A DNA stretch of 64,000 nucleotides from Pseudomonadota bacterium (GCA_018241725.1 JAFEDI010000068.1:1-64000), one strand, 5' to 3'; counted from the first letter of the stretch, positions 29,500 to 40,897 are shown. A program made the numbers and translations. The notes: generated from the letters alone by a model not told the origin.

Positions 29500-30405
29500 T
29501 TACTCGCCCGAAGGCGTGGCGGGAAATGCCTTGTCAGCCCACGCATTACGGGCGCGACTGGACTCGTCGAAAACCTTTTCGAGAGCAGGTCCGTCACCTG
29601 CCACCAGCAGCGCGCGCAGATAGGCCAACTCGGACAGGTAGGCATCCAGCTCCGCCAGCAGCGAATGCCGATTGGCCACACAGATGTCCCGCCACATCTC
29701 AGGATGGCTACCCGCCACGCGGGTGAAATCCCGGAAACCGCTTGCCGCGTAGCTGAACAGTTGCTCGGCATTGGCCCGGCCAGCCAGATCGTGAACAAGG
29801 CCAAAGGCCAGCAGATGCGGCAGATGACTGACCGCCGCGAAGACCCGGTCGTGCTCCTGCGGGCTCATCTCGTGCAGCACCGCACCACATGCAGACCAGA
29901 GCTCTCGCACCCGTGCCACGGCTTCGGGCGCATTCTCCGGTAGCGGCGTTACGACGACCTTGCGACCGCGATACAGCTCCGCACGGGCCGCCGCCGGCCC
30001 GCTTTTTTCAGCGCCGGCGATGGGATGGGCCGGCACCACTGTGGCAAGATGGGCGCCCAGGTGGCGGTAGATCGCCTCGATCACGTCACGCTTGGTACTT
30101 CCCGCATCCGTCACGATGGTTCCGGCGGACAAGTGCGGCGCCATCGCCGCTGCCACCGCATCCATCTGGCCGACCGGCATCGCCAGCAGCACCATGTCGG
30201 CACCGTCGAGAGCCTCGGCCCAGTCGGTGGAAATCTCGTCGATCACGCCCAGCTGGCGCGCCACGGCCAGCGGCTCCGGCCGCCGGCCGACACCGACAAT
30301 GCGATTGACCAGCCGCGCCTGGCGCAGGGCCAGGGCCACCGAACCACCGATCAGACCGACACCGCAGACCACCAGCTTGTCGATCGTCTTCACAGCCGGC
30401 CCCAT
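29500..30405 (-). CDS. tyrA: Prephenate dehydrogenase
   Basis: This 301-residue enzyme converts prephenate to 4-hydroxyphenylpyruvate (or arogenate to tyrosine). It has the NAD-binding VVCGVGLIGGSVALALRQA near the start and the conserved VPAHPIAGAEKSGP block (about 125-138). It is the single-function form, with no chorismate mutase or ACT domain. Its start codon directly abuts the hisC stop codon. Confidence 0.95.
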   Translation of the reverse strand: MGPAVKTIDKLVVCGVGLIGGSVALALRQARLVNRIVGVGRRPEPLAVARQLGVIDEISTDWAEALDGADMVLLAMPVGQMDAVAAAMAPHLSAGTIVTDAGSTKRDVIEAIYRHLGAHLATVVPAHPIAGAEKSGPAAARAELYRGRKVVVTPLPENAPEAVARVRELWSACGAVLHEMSPQEHDRVFAAVSHLPHLLAFGLVHDLAGRANAEQLFSYAASGFRDFTRVAGSHPEMWRDICVANRHSLLAELDAYLSELAYLRALLVAGDGPALEKVFDESSRARNAWADKAFPATPSGE

Positions 30406-31509
30406 CTAGCCCAGCGCCACCGGCAGGGCCTCGAGGAAGCGTGCGTTCTCGCTCTCCAGACCGATGGAAACCCGCAGCCATTCCGGCATGCCGTAGGCAC
30501 CGATCGGACGGACGATGACGCCCTGCTTGAGCAGCGCCTGATTGACCGCCGCCCCGTTGCCAACCTTGAAGGTGACGAAATTGCCGGCGGACGGGATCCA
30601 GTCGAGGCCGAGCTCCGCGAAACCAGCGGTCAGCTGAGCCATGCCGGCGCGGTTGAGCTCGTAGCTGCGTGCCAGGAATTCGTCGTCGAACAAGGCCGCC
30701 GCGGCCGCAGCCAGACCGAGGCTGCACACATTGAAAGGCTGGCGTACCCGGTTCAGCAGGTCGATGACCGTCGGACTGGCGAGCCCATAACCGACGCGCA
30801 GCCCGGCAAGGCCATAGGCCTTGGAGAAGGTGCGGCTGATCAGCAGGTTCGGGAAGCGCTTGAGCCACGCGATCGCGTCGTAACGCTGCTCCGGGGACAG
30901 GTATTCGGTATAGGCCTCGTCGAGGACCACCAGCACATGCCCGGGCACGCGGGCGAGGAAAGCCTCGAGCTCTGCGCCGGGCAGGAAGGTGCCAGTAGGA
31001 TTGTTGGGGTTGGCGATGAACAGCACCCGGGTCGCCGACGTGATGGCGGCCAGCATGGCGTCGAGATCATGGCCGAAGTGCTTGGCCGGCACCTCAATGC
31101 CGCACGCGCCCGCTTCCTGCGTCGCCAGCGGATAGACGGCAAACGCATGCTGGGAGTACACAGCATCGACACCCGGCCCGAGGAAGGCACGGGCTGCCAG
31201 CTCGAGCACATCGTTGGAGCCATTGCCCAGCACGATCTGGTCATGGCCCACGCCGTAACGGCGATGCAACGCATCCTTCAACTCAAAACCGTTACCGTCC
31301 GGATAGCGGGCGATGTCCGCCACCGCCTTGAGCATCGCCTCGCGGCCCTTTTCACCAACGCCCAACGGGTTCTCGTTGGATGCCAGCTTGACGATGGACT
31401 CTTCGGCCAGCCCCATTTCCCGAGCCAGTTCGGAAATCGGCTTGCCGGGCTGATAGGGAGAAATGGCCCGGATATGAGCAGGCGCCAGATCGCACAAAGA
31501 CATGAACAA
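30406..31509 (-). CDS. hisC: Histidinol-phosphate/aromatic aminotransferase (HisC family)
   Basis: This 367-residue fold-type I PLP aminotransferase has the typical [16 protein letters not shown] stretch, [19 protein letters not shown], and the PLP lysine in [18 protein letters not shown]. Since it sits between pheA and tyrA rather than in a histidine operon, it probably also transaminates phenylpyruvate and hydroxyphenylpyruvate or prephenate (the HisC2 situation). That role is inference from context. Confidence 0.93.
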   Translation of the reverse strand: MFMSLCDLAPAHIRAISPYQPGKPISELAREMGLAEESIVKLASNENPLGVGEKGREAMLKAVADIARYPDGNGFELKDALHRRYGVGHDQIVLGNGSNDVLELAARAFLGPGVDAVYSQHAFAVYPLATQEAGACGIEVPAKHFGHDLDAMLAAITSATRVLFIANPNNPTGTFLPGAELEAFLARVPGHVLVVLDEAYTEYLSPEQRYDAIAWLKRFPNLLISRTFSKAYGLAGLRVGYGLASPTVIDLLNRVRQPFNVCSLGLAAAAAALFDDEFLARSYELNRAGMAQLTAGFAELGLDWIPSAGNFVTFKVGNGAAVNQALLKQGVIVRPIGAYGMPEWLRVSIGLESENARFLEALPVALG

Positions 31510-31519
31510 CTCCTGGGAA

Positions 31520-32611
31520 TCAGTACACGGCCTGGGGATAGGAGCCCAGGATCTTCAAATAGGCGGCATTGCTTCCTAGGTCATCGAGTGCAGCCTTCAC
31601 AGCCGGGTCTTCACGATGTCCATCAATGTCCACGTAGAACACGTATTCCCACAGGGCGGCACGGGCAGGACGGGATTCGAGGCGGGTCATCGACACCCCC
31701 GCGTCAGCCAGCGGTGCGAGAAGTTCGTGCACCGCACCCGGACGGTTCGCGGCAGACATGATCAGCGAAGTCTTGTCCGCCCCGGTGCGCCCCGCATCAT
31801 GGCGACCGAGGACCAGGAAGCGCGTAGTGTTGTTGGGCTCGTCCTCGATGCTTTCGACCAGCCGCGGCAGGTCGTAACGCTCGGCCGCGGCTTCGCCGGC
31901 GATCGCTGCCACACCAGGCTCGAGGGCGGCCAAGCGCGCGGCCTCCGCATTGCTGCCAACCGAAATGCGCGGCACGTCCGGCAGATTGCTATTCAGCCAC
32001 TCGTGGCACTGGGCCAGGGACTGGGCGTGGGAATACACCTTGCGGATCGCCGACAGCTCCGTCTCGCGGGTCAGCAGGTTCTGGTGGATGCGCAGCACGA
32101 CCTCGCCGCAGATCTTCAACGGTGAGCCCAGCAGCAGATCAAGGGTCCGACCGACCGCACCTTCGGTGGAGTTTTCCACCGGCGCCACGCCGTAGTCCGC
32201 ATGCCCGGCTTCGACTTCGCGAAACACGTCATCGATGGTGGTCTGCGGAGCCAAACGGGCAGCATGTCCGAACTGCTTGACCGCAGCACTCTCGGAGAAC
32301 GTTCCGAGCGGCCCTAGAAAGGCGACACCCAGCGGATTTTCCAGCGACAGACAGGCCGACATCACCTCCCGGAAGAAGAAGGTCACGCTTTCGTTCGGCA
32401 GCGGCCCGTCATTCAGGGACTGAATGCGCCGCAGCACCTGCGCCTCCCGCTCCGGCCGGTAGATATAGCCGGCATCGCCATACCTGGCTTTGATCTCGCC
32501 CACGTGCTGGGCACACTTGGCGCGCTGGTTGAGCAGCGCCAGCATCTGCGCGTCGATGGTGTCGATCTGCTCGCGCACCACGCCGAGCTCACGCAACATC
32601 TCGTCGTTCAT
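31520..32611 (-). CDS. pheA: Bifunctional chorismate mutase/prephenate dehydratase
   Basis: This 363-residue P-protein has an AroQ-type chorismate mutase domain (about 1-90, LREQID-like start), a prephenate dehydratase domain (about 95-275, with [13 protein letters not shown] and [15 protein letters not shown]) and a C-terminal ACT domain (about 280-355) containing the phenylalanine-binding motif [18 protein letters not shown]. It commits chorismate to phenylalanine and is expected to be feedback-inhibited by it. It lies between serC and hisC. Confidence 0.97.
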   Translation of the reverse strand: MNDEMLRELGVVREQIDTIDAQMLALLNQRAKCAQHVGEIKARYGDAGYIYRPEREAQVLRRIQSLNDGPLPNESVTFFFREVMSACLSLENPLGVAFLGPLGTFSESAAVKQFGHAARLAPQTTIDDVFREVEAGHADYGVAPVENSTEGAVGRTLDLLLGSPLKICGEVVLRIHQNLLTRETELSAIRKVYSHAQSLAQCHEWLNSNLPDVPRISVGSNAEAARLAALEPGVAAIAGEAAAERYDLPRLVESIEDEPNNTTRFLVLGRHDAGRTGADKTSLIMSAANRPGAVHELLAPLADAGVSMTRLESRPARAALWEYVFYVDIDGHREDPAVKAALDDLGSNAAYLKILGSYPQAVY

Positions 32612-32633
32612 GCCTTCTCCTCGTCCGTAACAC

Positions 32634-33716
32634 TCACGCCTTGCGCGCGGCGAAATCCTGCATCAGGTCCACCAGCGCACGCACGCCGTCCAGCGTCATC
32701 GCGTTGTAGATGGATGCGCGCATGCCGCCCACCGACTTGTGCCCCTTCAAGCCAGACAGTTGACGTTCAGCGGCTTCGGCCAGGAAGGCGGCATCCAGCT
32801 CCGGATTGGCCAGAGTGAACGGCACATTCATGCGGGAGCGAAATGCTTCCTGAACCGGGTTGCGATAAAAGCCGCCGCTGGATTCGATCGCATCGTAGAC
32901 CAGTTGCGCTTTGGCGATATTCGTCCGCTCCACCGCCCCCAGGCCGCCCTGCGCCAGCAGATCCTTGAAGATCAAGCCGGCCAGATATATACCGAAGGTC
33001 GGTGGCGTGTTGAGCATGGAGCCGTGTTCCGCCATCGTCGCGTAGTCCATGACGCTCGGGGTGATTGCCGAAGCCTTGCCAAGCAAGTCCTCACGAATGA
33101 TCACGATGACCAGTCCGGCCGGCCCGATGTTCTTCTGCGCGCCAGCATAGATCAGGCCATAGCGGGACACATCCATCGGACGCGACAGGATGTGGGAGCT
33201 CATGTCAGCCACCAGCGGCACGTCCGCTGGTGCAGTCGGCAGGTCGAACATCTCGACACCGTGGATCGTCTCGTTGGTGCAGATGTGCAGGTAGGCTGCC
33301 TGCGGATCGAGCTTCAACTCGCCGGCGCTCGGCACCCGCGTGAAGCTGTCGGCTTCACTCGATCCGGCCAGGCACACGGCGCCGAAACGCTGGGCTTCCT
33401 TATAGGCCTTCTTGGACCACGAGCCGGTAACGATGTAGTCGGCAGAACGCCCATCCAGGAGGTTCATCGGGATCTGCGCGAACTGCTGCGTCGCGCCCCC
33501 CTGCAGGAACAGCACCTTGTAGTTGGACGGGATGCCCATCAGCGTGCGCAGATCAGCCTCGGCAGCCTCGATCACACCGGTGAAATCCTTGCCCCGGTGG
33601 CTCACTTCCATGACGCTCATGCCGGTGCTCTGCCAGTCGAGCAGTTCATCACGAACCTGTTCGAGCACCTTGGTCGGCAGCACGGCCGGCCCCGCCGAGA
33701 AATTGAAAATCCGCAT
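32634..33716 (-). CDS. serC: Phosphoserine aminotransferase
   Basis: This 360-residue PLP enzyme begins MRIFNFSAGPAVLPTKVLEQ and contains the lysine site in IYAGAQKNIGPAGLV. It makes phosphoserine from 3-phosphohydroxypyruvate and also acts in pyridoxal phosphate synthesis. The gyrA-serC-pheA order, with a 24-bp gap from gyrA, is common in betaproteobacteria. Confidence 0.97.
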   Translation of the reverse strand: MRIFNFSAGPAVLPTKVLEQVRDELLDWQSTGMSVMEVSHRGKDFTGVIEAAEADLRTLMGIPSNYKVLFLQGGATQQFAQIPMNLLDGRSADYIVTGSWSKKAYKEAQRFGAVCLAGSSEADSFTRVPSAGELKLDPQAAYLHICTNETIHGVEMFDLPTAPADVPLVADMSSHILSRPMDVSRYGLIYAGAQKNIGPAGLVIVIIREDLLGKASAITPSVMDYATMAEHGSMLNTPPTFGIYLAGLIFKDLLAQGGLGAVERTNIAKAQLVYDAIESSGGFYRNPVQEAFRSRMNVPFTLANPELDAAFLAEAAERQLSGLKGHKSVGGMRASIYNAMTLDGVRALVDLMQDFAARKA

Positions 33717-33740
33717 CGTTTGAATCCTTCCTCAGTTCGC

Positions 33741-36332
33741 TCAGGCTTCCGGCGCGGCGCCTTCGGCCCCGGCCTCATCAGCCACGTCCTGCTCTTCCTC
33801 GTCGCCTTCAAGAATCTTCTGCACACCGGACAGCGTGCTGCCCTCGTCCACCGAAATCAGCGTGACGCCCTGGGTGGCACGCCCCATTTCACGGATCTCG
33901 GCCACGCGGGTCCGCACCAGCACGCCGCCGGTGGTGATCAGCATGATCTGGTCCTTCTCGGTCACGAGGGTTGCGGCCACCACCTTGCCGTTACGGTCAG
34001 AGGTCTGGATGGCGATCATGCCCTTGGTGCCGCGGCCGTGGCGGGTGTACTCGCCGATCGGCGTGCGCTTGCCAAAACCGTTCTCGGTGGCGGTCAGCAC
34101 GCTCTGCTCTTCGTTCTCTGCCACCAGCATGGCGATCACGGATTGGCCGTCCTCCAGCGTCATGCCACGCACACCACGGGCCTGACGGCCCATCGGACGC
34201 ACGTCGTTCTCGCTGAAACGCACAGCCTTGCCGGCGTCGGAGAAGAGCATCACGTCATGCTTGCCGTCGGTGATCGCCACCCCGACCAGGTAGTCGCCCT
34301 CGTCCAGGCCCACGGCAATGATGCCGGCCTTGCGCGGGTTGGAGAAGTCGGTGAGCGGCGTCTTCTTGACCGTACCCTCGGCGGTGGCCATGAAGATGAA
34401 ATGCCCTTCGTCGAACTCCTTGACCGGCAGCACGGCGGTGATCTTCTCGCCTTCGAGCAGCGGGAACAGGTTGACGATCGGCTTGCCACGGGAGTTCCGG
34501 GTGCCCTCCGGCACCTCGTACACCTTGAGCCAATAGAGGCGGCCGCGGTTGGAGAAGCACAGGATGTGGTCGTGGGTATTCGCGACGAAGAGCTGGTCGA
34601 CGAAATCGTCATCCTTCACCGCTGCCGCCTGCTTGCCGCGGCCACCACGCTTCTGGGCACGGTAGTCGGTGAGCGGCTGACGCTTGAAATAACCTGTATG
34701 AGACAGGGTCACCACCATGTCCTGCGGGGCGATCAGGTCCTCGATGTTGATGTCGGCAGTGTTCATCACCACCTCGGAACGGCGCGGGTCGCCGAACTGC
34801 TGCTTGATGAGCGTCAGCTCGTCGCCAATGATCGCTGTGATCCGCTCCGGGCGCGCCAGGATGTCGAGCAGGTCGGCGATGTTGGCCATCACCTCCTTGT
34901 ACTCGGCGACGATCTTGTCCTGCTCCAGACCGGTCAGGCGCTGCAGGCGCAGCTCGAGGATGGCCTGGGCCTGGGCGTCGGACAGGCGGTAGCCCTGGGC
35001 AGACAGACCGAATTCCGGCGCCAGACCTTCCGGACGGAAGCTGTCGGAGGTCGCGCGGGCCAGCATCTCTTCCACCAGCGCCGAGCGCCACTCGCGCCCC
35101 ATCAGCGCCTTCTTGGCTTCCGGCGGGGTCGGCGCGGCCTTGATCAGCGCGATGATCTCATCCACGTTGGACAGCGCAACGGCCAGGCCTTCGAGGATGT
35201 GGCCGCGTTCGCGCGCCTTGCGTAGTTCGAAGATCGTGCGGCGGGTCACCACTTCACGGCGGTGCGCCAGGAAGCACTCCACCATCTGACGGAGGTTCAG
35301 CAGGCGCGGCTTGCCGTCCACCAGCGCCACCATGTTCATCCCGAAGGTGTCCTGCAGCTGGGTCTGCTTGAACAGGTTGTTCAGCACCACATCGGGCACT
35401 TCGTTGCGCTTCAGCTCGATGACCACGCGCATGCCGGACTTGTCCGACTCGTCGCGGATCTCGCTGATACCCTCGATCCTCTTCTCGTTCACCAGCTCGG
35501 CAATCTTCTCGAGCAGGGTCTTCTTGTTAACCTGGTACGGAATCTCGTCGACGATGATCGCTTGGCGATCCCCCTTGCCGATGTCTTCGAAGTGGGTGCG
35601 CGCACGCATCACCACGCGGCCGCGGCCGGTGCGATAGCCTTCATGCACGCCGGACAGGCCGTAGATCAGGCCTGCGGTCGGGAAATCCGGCGCCGGCACG
35701 ATCTTGATCAGCTCCTCGATCGACACGTCCGGCTCCTGCAACAGGCGCAGACAGGCGTCAACGACTTCGCTGAGGTTGTGCGGCGGAATGTTGGTCGCCA
35801 TGCCGACGGCGATACCGCCGGAACCGTTGATCAGCAGATTCGGAATGCGCGCCGGCAACACCAGCGGCTCTTTCTCCGAGCCATCGTAGTTCGGCCCGAA
35901 ATCAACCGTTTCCTTGTCGATGTCGGCCAACAGCTCGTGGCCGATCTTGGCCATGCGGATTTCGGTGTAACGCATGGCCGCCGCGCTGTCGCCGTCCACC
36001 GAACCGAAGTTGCCCTGGCCATCCACCAGCATGTAGCGCAGGGAGAAATCCTGCGCCATGCGGACGATGGTGTCATATACGGACTGGTCGCCGTGGGGGT
36101 GGTACTTACCGATCACGTCACCGACGATACGGGCGGACTTCTTGTAAGCCTTGTTCCAGTCGTTGCCCAGTTCGTGCATCGCGAACAGTACGCGTCGATG
36201 TACGGGCTTGAGGCCGTCACGCACATCCGGCAGGGCCCGCCCGACGATCACGCTCATCGCGTAATCCAGGTAGGCGTGACGCATTTCGTCTTCGAGGCTG
36301 ATGGGGAGAGTTTCTTTGGCGAACGGGATCAT
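33741..36332 (-). CDS. gyrA: DNA gyrase subunit A
   Basis: This 863-residue subunit has the breakage-reunion domain (1 to about 510) with the active-site Tyr122 in [11 protein letters not shown], and a C-terminal beta-pinwheel (about 520-840) with the GyrA box QKRGGRGK. Numbering matches E. coli through the quinolone-resistance region, where residue 83 is Gln ([10 protein letters not shown]) and residue 87 is Asp. The acidic tail [14 protein letters not shown] is typical. It heads the serC-pheA-hisC-tyrA-aroA/cmk run and is divergent from the deaminase gene. Confidence 0.98.
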   Translation of the reverse strand: MIPFAKETLPISLEDEMRHAYLDYAMSVIVGRALPDVRDGLKPVHRRVLFAMHELGNDWNKAYKKSARIVGDVIGKYHPHGDQSVYDTIVRMAQDFSLRYMLVDGQGNFGSVDGDSAAAMRYTEIRMAKIGHELLADIDKETVDFGPNYDGSEKEPLVLPARIPNLLINGSGGIAVGMATNIPPHNLSEVVDACLRLLQEPDVSIEELIKIVPAPDFPTAGLIYGLSGVHEGYRTGRGRVVMRARTHFEDIGKGDRQAIIVDEIPYQVNKKTLLEKIAELVNEKRIEGISEIRDESDKSGMRVVIELKRNEVPDVVLNNLFKQTQLQDTFGMNMVALVDGKPRLLNLRQMVECFLAHRREVVTRRTIFELRKARERGHILEGLAVALSNVDEIIALIKAAPTPPEAKKALMGREWRSALVEEMLARATSDSFRPEGLAPEFGLSAQGYRLSDAQAQAILELRLQRLTGLEQDKIVAEYKEVMANIADLLDILARPERITAIIGDELTLIKQQFGDPRRSEVVMNTADINIEDLIAPQDMVVTLSHTGYFKRQPLTDYRAQKRGGRGKQAAAVKDDDFVDQLFVANTHDHILCFSNRGRLYWLKVYEVPEGTRNSRGKPIVNLFPLLEGEKITAVLPVKEFDEGHFIFMATAEGTVKKTPLTDFSNPRKAGIIAVGLDEGDYLVGVAITDGKHDVMLFSDAGKAVRFSENDVRPMGRQARGVRGMTLEDGQSVIAMLVAENEEQSVLTATENGFGKRTPIGEYTRHGRGTKGMIAIQTSDRNGKVVAATLVTEKDQIMLITTGGVLVRTRVAEIREMGRATQGVTLISVDEGSTLSGVQKILEGDEEEQDVADEAGAEGAAPEA

Positions 36333-36536
36333 GGCACCGCGGGAATCGACAGTTCGTCGAAAAGACGAAAAGACGCGAGTTTAGCATGCCGCGAGGGGTC
36401 GATTCCGGCCGGAACTGCCCGCTAAGCGGCAGTCTCGGCCAATTGTGACAGCTGCAGCGCATGTGCTCTAATCGATTGCCCCAACCGGACACGATGCGGG
36501 ACACCCTTTTGCCCAATACAGACAACGAGAACAGCC

Positions 36537-37856
36537 ATGACGCCCATCGAGGTCGACCTGCTCATCGAAGCGCGCTGGATAATCCCGGTCGAGCCCGACG
36601 ACACCACGCTGGAGCACCACACCGTCGCCATCCGCGACGGCAGGATTGTTGAAATACTGCCAACCAGCGAGGCCCGCGCAAAATTCTCGGCGCGAGAATA
36701 CGTTCAGCTACCCGAGCACATCCTGATCCCGGGTCTCGTCAATCTGCACTGCCACGCCGCCATGACGCTGATGCGCGGTCTGGCCGACGACCTTCCGCTG
36801 ATGCGCTGGTTGCAGGAAGCCATCTGGCCCGCCGAAGCACGTCACGTCTCCCCCACCTTCGTAAGAGACGGCAGCTTGCTGGCTGGGGCAGAGATGCTGC
36901 GTGGCGGCATCACCACCTGCAACGACATGTACTTCTTTCCCGAGGCGGCCGCCGAAGCATTCGACCGTCTTGGCATGCGGGCCGTGCTGGGCATCACCGT
37001 CCTGGAATTCCCGTCACAATACGCGGCAGACGCAGATGATTATCTGCACAAGGGGCTCGCTGCCCACGACCAGTGGCGGAGCCATCCCCGCATACACTTT
37101 GCCTTGGCCCCCCACGCCCCTTACACCGTATCCAACCGCACATTCGAACGGGTTGGCGCACTAGCGGATGAACTCGACCTCCCGATTCACATTCATATCC
37201 ACGAAACCGCCGCGGAGATTTCCGACAGCCTACGCGACCACGGACGACGCCCCCTCGCCCGCCTTGATGACCTCGGGCTGCTAGGCCCCAACCTGATTGG
37301 CGTGCACGCCGTCCACCTCGACAGCGAAGACGTCGAACGCCTGGTCCTGCACAACTGCTCCGTCGCCCACTGCCCGACGTCCAATATGAAACTGGCCAGC
37401 GGCGCAGCTCCAATCTCCATCCTGCTGGATAGACAAATCACGGTCGGTTTGGGTAGCGATGGTGCCGCGAGCAACAACCGGCTCGATCTTTTCCGAGAAA
37501 TGCATCAGGCCAGCCTGCTCGCCAAACTGAGCAGCGGCGACGCCACCACCCTCCCCGCCCACCAGGCCCTGCGCATGGCGACGCTATGCGGAGCCCAGGC
37601 ACTCGGGCTCGAATCGAGCATCGGCTCTCTCCTTCCCGGCAAAGCCGCCGACCTATGCGCCCTGCGCGTAGACGACGTGGACGACCTTCCCTGCTTCGAC
37701 CCCATCTCGCACCTGATCTATGTACTTGGGCGGCGCGCCGTGTCGGATGTATGGGTTGCCGGGGAACGGCGTGTGATCGGCGGAAAACTGTTGCAAATAA
37801 CCAACACCGAGCTATTGAGCGCCGTCCGGCTATGGCAGAATAAGTTCCGCCAATGA
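36537..37856 (+). CDS. mtaD: TRZ/ATZ-family amidohydrolase, MTA/SAH deaminase-like
   Basis: This 439-residue metal-dependent hydrolase has the N-terminal HxH motif LVNLHCHAAMTLMRG, later metal-ligand regions HIHIHETAAE and GVHAVHLD, and the catalytic Asp in VGLGSDGAASNN. It fits 5-methylthioadenosine/S-adenosylhomocysteine deaminases. In betaproteobacteria this gene commonly precedes ompA-ubiG-gph and may help clear SAH formed by UbiG. The substrate is not certain: chlorohydrolases and guanine deaminases share the fold. Confidence 0.9.
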   Translation: MTPIEVDLLIEARWIIPVEPDDTTLEHHTVAIRDGRIVEILPTSEARAKFSAREYVQLPEHILIPGLVNLHCHAAMTLMRGLADDLPLMRWLQEAIWPAEARHVSPTFVRDGSLLAGAEMLRGGITTCNDMYFFPEAAAEAFDRLGMRAVLGITVLEFPSQYAADADDYLHKGLAAHDQWRSHPRIHFALAPHAPYTVSNRTFERVGALADELDLPIHIHIHETAAEISDSLRDHGRRPLARLDDLGLLGPNLIGVHAVHLDSEDVERLVLHNCSVAHCPTSNMKLASGAAPISILLDRQITVGLGSDGAASNNRLDLFREMHQASLLAKLSSGDATTLPAHQALRMATLCGAQALGLESSIGSLLPGKAADLCALRVDDVDDLPCFDPISHLIYVLGRRAVSDVWVAGERRVIGGKLLQITNTELLSAVRLWQNKFRQ

Positions 37857-37949
37857 ATTGGATATGCTGCCTGAGTGCCTTGTGGCAACTCAATTGCAGC
37901 GAGCAAGTAACTTCCGGTTCTACCCCTTTGCCTTGCGACGAGGAAAACG

Positions 37950-38684
37950 ATGATCAAACAAGCCAAAAAACAACTGCTGATTGCCGCCGCAATGGCCGCT
38001 CTCGGCCTGTCCGCCTCCGCCAGCTTCGCCAAAGACGTCGTCGTGGATACGAAAGGCGAAGTCCCCTACGTGATCGACGCCCGTTCCGTTGTTGCCCGTA
38101 GCGGCGCCGACCTCTGCTGGCGCACCGGCTACTGGACCCCGGCTGCCGCTTCCACCACCCTGGCCGGCGAGTTCCCGGTTGGCTGCGAGTGCGACAAGGA
38201 TGTCGTGCCCCAGGACAAGTGCGTGAAGACCGCTGCCGCCCCCGCTGCCGGCGCCAAGAGCGCTCCGGCTCCGGTTGCCGCCCCGGCCCCCGTTGCTGAA
38301 AAGATCAAGCTGGCTGCCGATACCCTCTTCGAATTCGACAAGGCTGTCCTGCTGCCCGCCGGCAAGGCCAAGCTCGACGATCTGGCCGCCAAGTCCAAGG
38401 ACGTCAAGCTGGAAGTCATCCTGGCCGTTGGCCACACTGACCGTATCGGTGGCGACGCCTACAACCAGAAGCTCTCCGAAAAGCGCGCTGCCGCTGTGAA
38501 GAGCTATCTGGTCAGCAAGGGCATCGAAGCCAACCGCGTCTACACCGAAGGCAAGGGCAAGAAGCAGCCCGTTACCGGCAACGCCTGCCATAACCTCGGC
38601 AAGGAATCCGGCAAGAACAAGAAGCTGGTCGACTGCCTGCAGCCGGACCGTCGCGTGGAAATCGAAGTCATCGGCACCAAGTAA
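37950..38684 (+). CDS. OmpA-family outer-membrane protein
   Basis: This 244-residue protein has a signal peptide (about 1-27, ending SASASFA), a short N-terminal region with a Cys-rich stretch (CWRTGYW and CECDKDV), an Ala/Pro linker (about 97-115), and a C-terminal OmpA-like peptidoglycan-binding domain with VGHTDRIGGDAYNQKLSEKR. It has no full OmpA beta-barrel domain. It anchors the outer membrane to peptidoglycan. A strong terminator follows. Confidence 0.93.
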   Translation: MIKQAKKQLLIAAAMAALGLSASASFAKDVVVDTKGEVPYVIDARSVVARSGADLCWRTGYWTPAAASTTLAGEFPVGCECDKDVVPQDKCVKTAAAPAAGAKSAPAPVAAPAPVAEKIKLAADTLFEFDKAVLLPAGKAKLDDLAAKSKDVKLEVILAVGHTDRIGGDAYNQKLSEKRAAAVKSYLVSKGIEANRVYTEGKGKKQPVTGNACHNLGKESGKNKKLVDCLQPDRRVEIEVIGTK

Positions 38685-38714
38685 TCGCCGATCGCTGGTT
38701 CCACGCCAGTTCGC

Positions 38715-38747
38715 AAAGAGCCCTGCACTGCAGGGCTCTTTGTTTTT
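38715..38747 (+). terminator. Rho-independent terminator after the ompA-family gene
   Basis: A 12-bp stem (38715-38726 with 38730-38741, core AGAGCCCTGC) with a 3-nt loop is followed by GTTTTT. Confidence 0.85.
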
Positions 38748-38801
38748 GAGCCCAGGTCGGCCTCTCGCATACAATCCCAACTTGATTCCTGACCACTGCT
38801 G

Positions 38802-39509
38802 ATGTCCGCCCCCATGAACGCCGATCCCGCCGAACTGCAGAAATTCAGTGACCTCGCCCACCGCTGGTGGGACCCGGAGTCCGAATTCAAGCCCCTCCAC
38901 CAGATCAACCCCCTGCGCCTCGACTGGATCGACGCAGCCGCCAGCCTGGCGGGCAAGCGCGTCATCGACATCGGCTGCGGCGGCGGCATCCTTGCCGAAT
39001 CCATGGCAGCCCGCGGCGCTCAGGTCACTGGCGTCGACCTCTCGGAAAAGGCACTTGGCGTCGCCCGCCTGCACCTCTACGAGAGCGGCCAGAGCGTCGA
39101 TTACCAGCTTATTTCCGCCGAAGAAATGGCCCGCGACAATCCGGAAAGCTTCGACGTCGTAACCTGCATGGAAATGCTTGAGCACGTCCCAGACCCGGCC
39201 AGCACCATCCGGGCCTGCGCCGCACTGGTCAAGCCCGGCGGGCATGTGTTCTTCTCCACCCTCAACCGGAACCTCAAGTCCTACCTGATGGCGGTAGTCG
39301 GTGCAGAGTACATCCTCAAGCTGCTCCCCAAGGGCACCCACGAATACGCCAAGTTCATCAAGCCGTCCGAACTCGCCCGCTACGTGCGCGAAGCCGGGCT
39401 GGATTTGGAGGACCTGACCGGAATGCATTACAACCCGCTCAGCCAGGTCTATTCCCTCGGCCCCAACACCGATGTGAACTACCTGATGCGGACCTCCAAG
39501 CGTGGCTGA
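38802..39509 (+). CDS. ubiG: Ubiquinone biosynthesis O-methyltransferase
   Basis: This 235-residue SAM-dependent methyltransferase carries out both O-methylations in ubiquinone synthesis. It has the typical [20 protein letters not shown] start, motif [21 protein letters not shown], and [11 protein letters not shown]. It acts with other Ubi proteins at the membrane. Its stop codon overlaps the GTG start of gph by 8 bp. Confidence 0.96.
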   Translation: MSAPMNADPAELQKFSDLAHRWWDPESEFKPLHQINPLRLDWIDAAASLAGKRVIDIGCGGGILAESMAARGAQVTGVDLSEKALGVARLHLYESGQSVDYQLISAEEMARDNPESFDVVTCMEMLEHVPDPASTIRACAALVKPGGHVFFSTLNRNLKSYLMAVVGAEYILKLLPKGTHEYAKFIKPSELARYVREAGLDLEDLTGMHYNPLSQVYSLGPNTDVNYLMRTSKRG

Positions 39510-40158
39510 AGCCATCTTCTTCGACCTGGACGGCACCCTCGCCGATACGGCGCCGGACCTCATCGGCACGCTGCACCGCCTCCAGGCCGAACATGACCGT
39601 CACGCAACGCCTTTCGAGCAATTGCGCCCGATGGTCTCCAACGGCGTGCGCGGCCTGCTCGGTGTCGGCTTCGGCCTGACGCCCGACATGACCGACTACC
39701 CGCCCATGGCCAAACGCTTTCTCGACCTGTACGCCGACGCCCTCTGCGTCGAAACTCAGCTCTTCGCGGGCATGGCTGAGCTCCTCGATGCGCTGGACAC
39801 CCATGGCATTCCCTGGGGCGTCGTCACCAACAAGGCCGAACGTTTCGCGCGCCCCATCATCGAAGCCCTCGGCCTCGCCGGGCGCAGCCGCTGCATCGTC
39901 GGTGGAGACACCGCCGCCCGCGCCAAACCCCATCCTGATCCGCTGTTGCACGCCTGCCAGCTCTCCGGCACCGACCCACTGCAGTGCCTCTATGTTGGCG
40001 ACGACATCCGCGACATCACCGCAGGCCGCGCCGCTGGCATGAAAACCGTGGCAGCAGCCTACGGCTATCTCGGCAACGGCGTCGCAATCCATGCCTGGGA
40101 AGCTGACGTGATCATCCAGCACCCATTGGAAATCCTGGAGCTCCTCAGCACGACTTGA
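39502..40158 (+). CDS. gph: Phosphoglycolate phosphatase (HAD family)
   Basis: This 218-residue HAD hydrolase starts at a GTG inside the end of ubiG. It has HAD motif [16 protein letters not shown], motif II in VVTNKAERF, and motif III/IV around [12 protein letters not shown] and [16 protein letters not shown]. It dephosphorylates 2-phosphoglycolate or a similar phosphate. The ubiG-gph pair is typical; some family members in this position act on N-acetylmuramic acid 6-phosphate. Confidence 0.93.
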   Translation: MAEAIFFDLDGTLADTAPDLIGTLHRLQAEHDRHATPFEQLRPMVSNGVRGLLGVGFGLTPDMTDYPPMAKRFLDLYADALCVETQLFAGMAELLDALDTHGIPWGVVTNKAERFARPIIEALGLAGRSRCIVGGDTAARAKPHPDPLLHACQLSGTDPLQCLYVGDDIRDITAGRAAGMKTVAAAYGYLGNGVAIHAWEADVIIQHPLEILELLSTT

Positions 40159-40218
40159 GTTTGTGATAGGATGCGGAACTTCCCGGTTCAGGCCGGGACC
40201 AATGCATGTAACGAACAT

Positions 40219-40583
40219 GGGGCCGACCTGGCTTCGACGTGGGTTGCAAAGCAGATCAGTGCATACCGAGGACCAGTTACCTCGTAAATCCACTGGAAAA
40301 CTACAAACGCCAACGACGAGCGTTTCGCTCTGGCCGCTTAAGGCCTAAGCCACTGCACTGATTCGTTCCTGGGTCAGGTGGGGTCAAACCCAATTGCAGT
40401 GTCATTTACAGGAACTAGCAACAGATCGGGTTACTTGGTCTCGCGCGAAACTCTAGGTGACTCGCCTGTAGTCGGCCCGCCAATTGGCTAAACTCCGGGT
40501 TAAATTCAAATTAGTTGGCTAAGTATGTAGAACTGACTGTAGAGGGCTTGCGGACGGGGGTTCGATTCCCCCCGGCTCCACCA
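40219..40583 (+). ncRNA. ssrA: Transfer-messenger RNA
   Basis: The 365-nt RNA starts GGGGCCGACCTGGCTTCGAC and ends GGGTTCGATTCCCCCCGGCT plus CCACCA; the ends form a tRNA-like acceptor and T-arm. The tag frame runs from a GCC at 40309-40311 to TAA at 40339-40341 and encodes ANDERFALAA, ending in the ALAA degron. With SmpB it rescues stalled ribosomes. A good terminator follows. The 3' end is a classic integration site for mobile DNA. Confidence 0.97.
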
Positions 40584-40601
40584 AGAAATTGATTTAAAAT
40601 C

Positions 40602-40645
40602 AATAGCCTACAAGACGCACAGCGCGGATTGTAGGCTATTTTTTT
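40602..40645 (+). terminator. Rho-independent terminator of ssrA
   Basis: A 12-bp stem (AATAGCCTACAA at 40602-40613 with 40629-40640) is followed by a run of seven T. Confidence 0.85.
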
Positions 40646-40897
40646 GGGCTGTTTGGGGCCGGTTGATGTACTTTTTGGTTAATCTTTTAGACGAAACCCG
40701 CCGCGCCCGAGCCATCGAACTCCTCGACCGCAACACCCGGTCGATCAAACAGCGCCCGGCTTTGGTCGGGTTCAGCAATGAGAAGCGCCTTGCCAGGGCC
40801 TTCAAGGGGGCACGGGGACTTCACTGCAAGCGTTTCGGGAGCGAGGGGAACGAGGTCCACGTGCTGTAGAACCGGGTAAGCGCCCGGCTTGACGACC

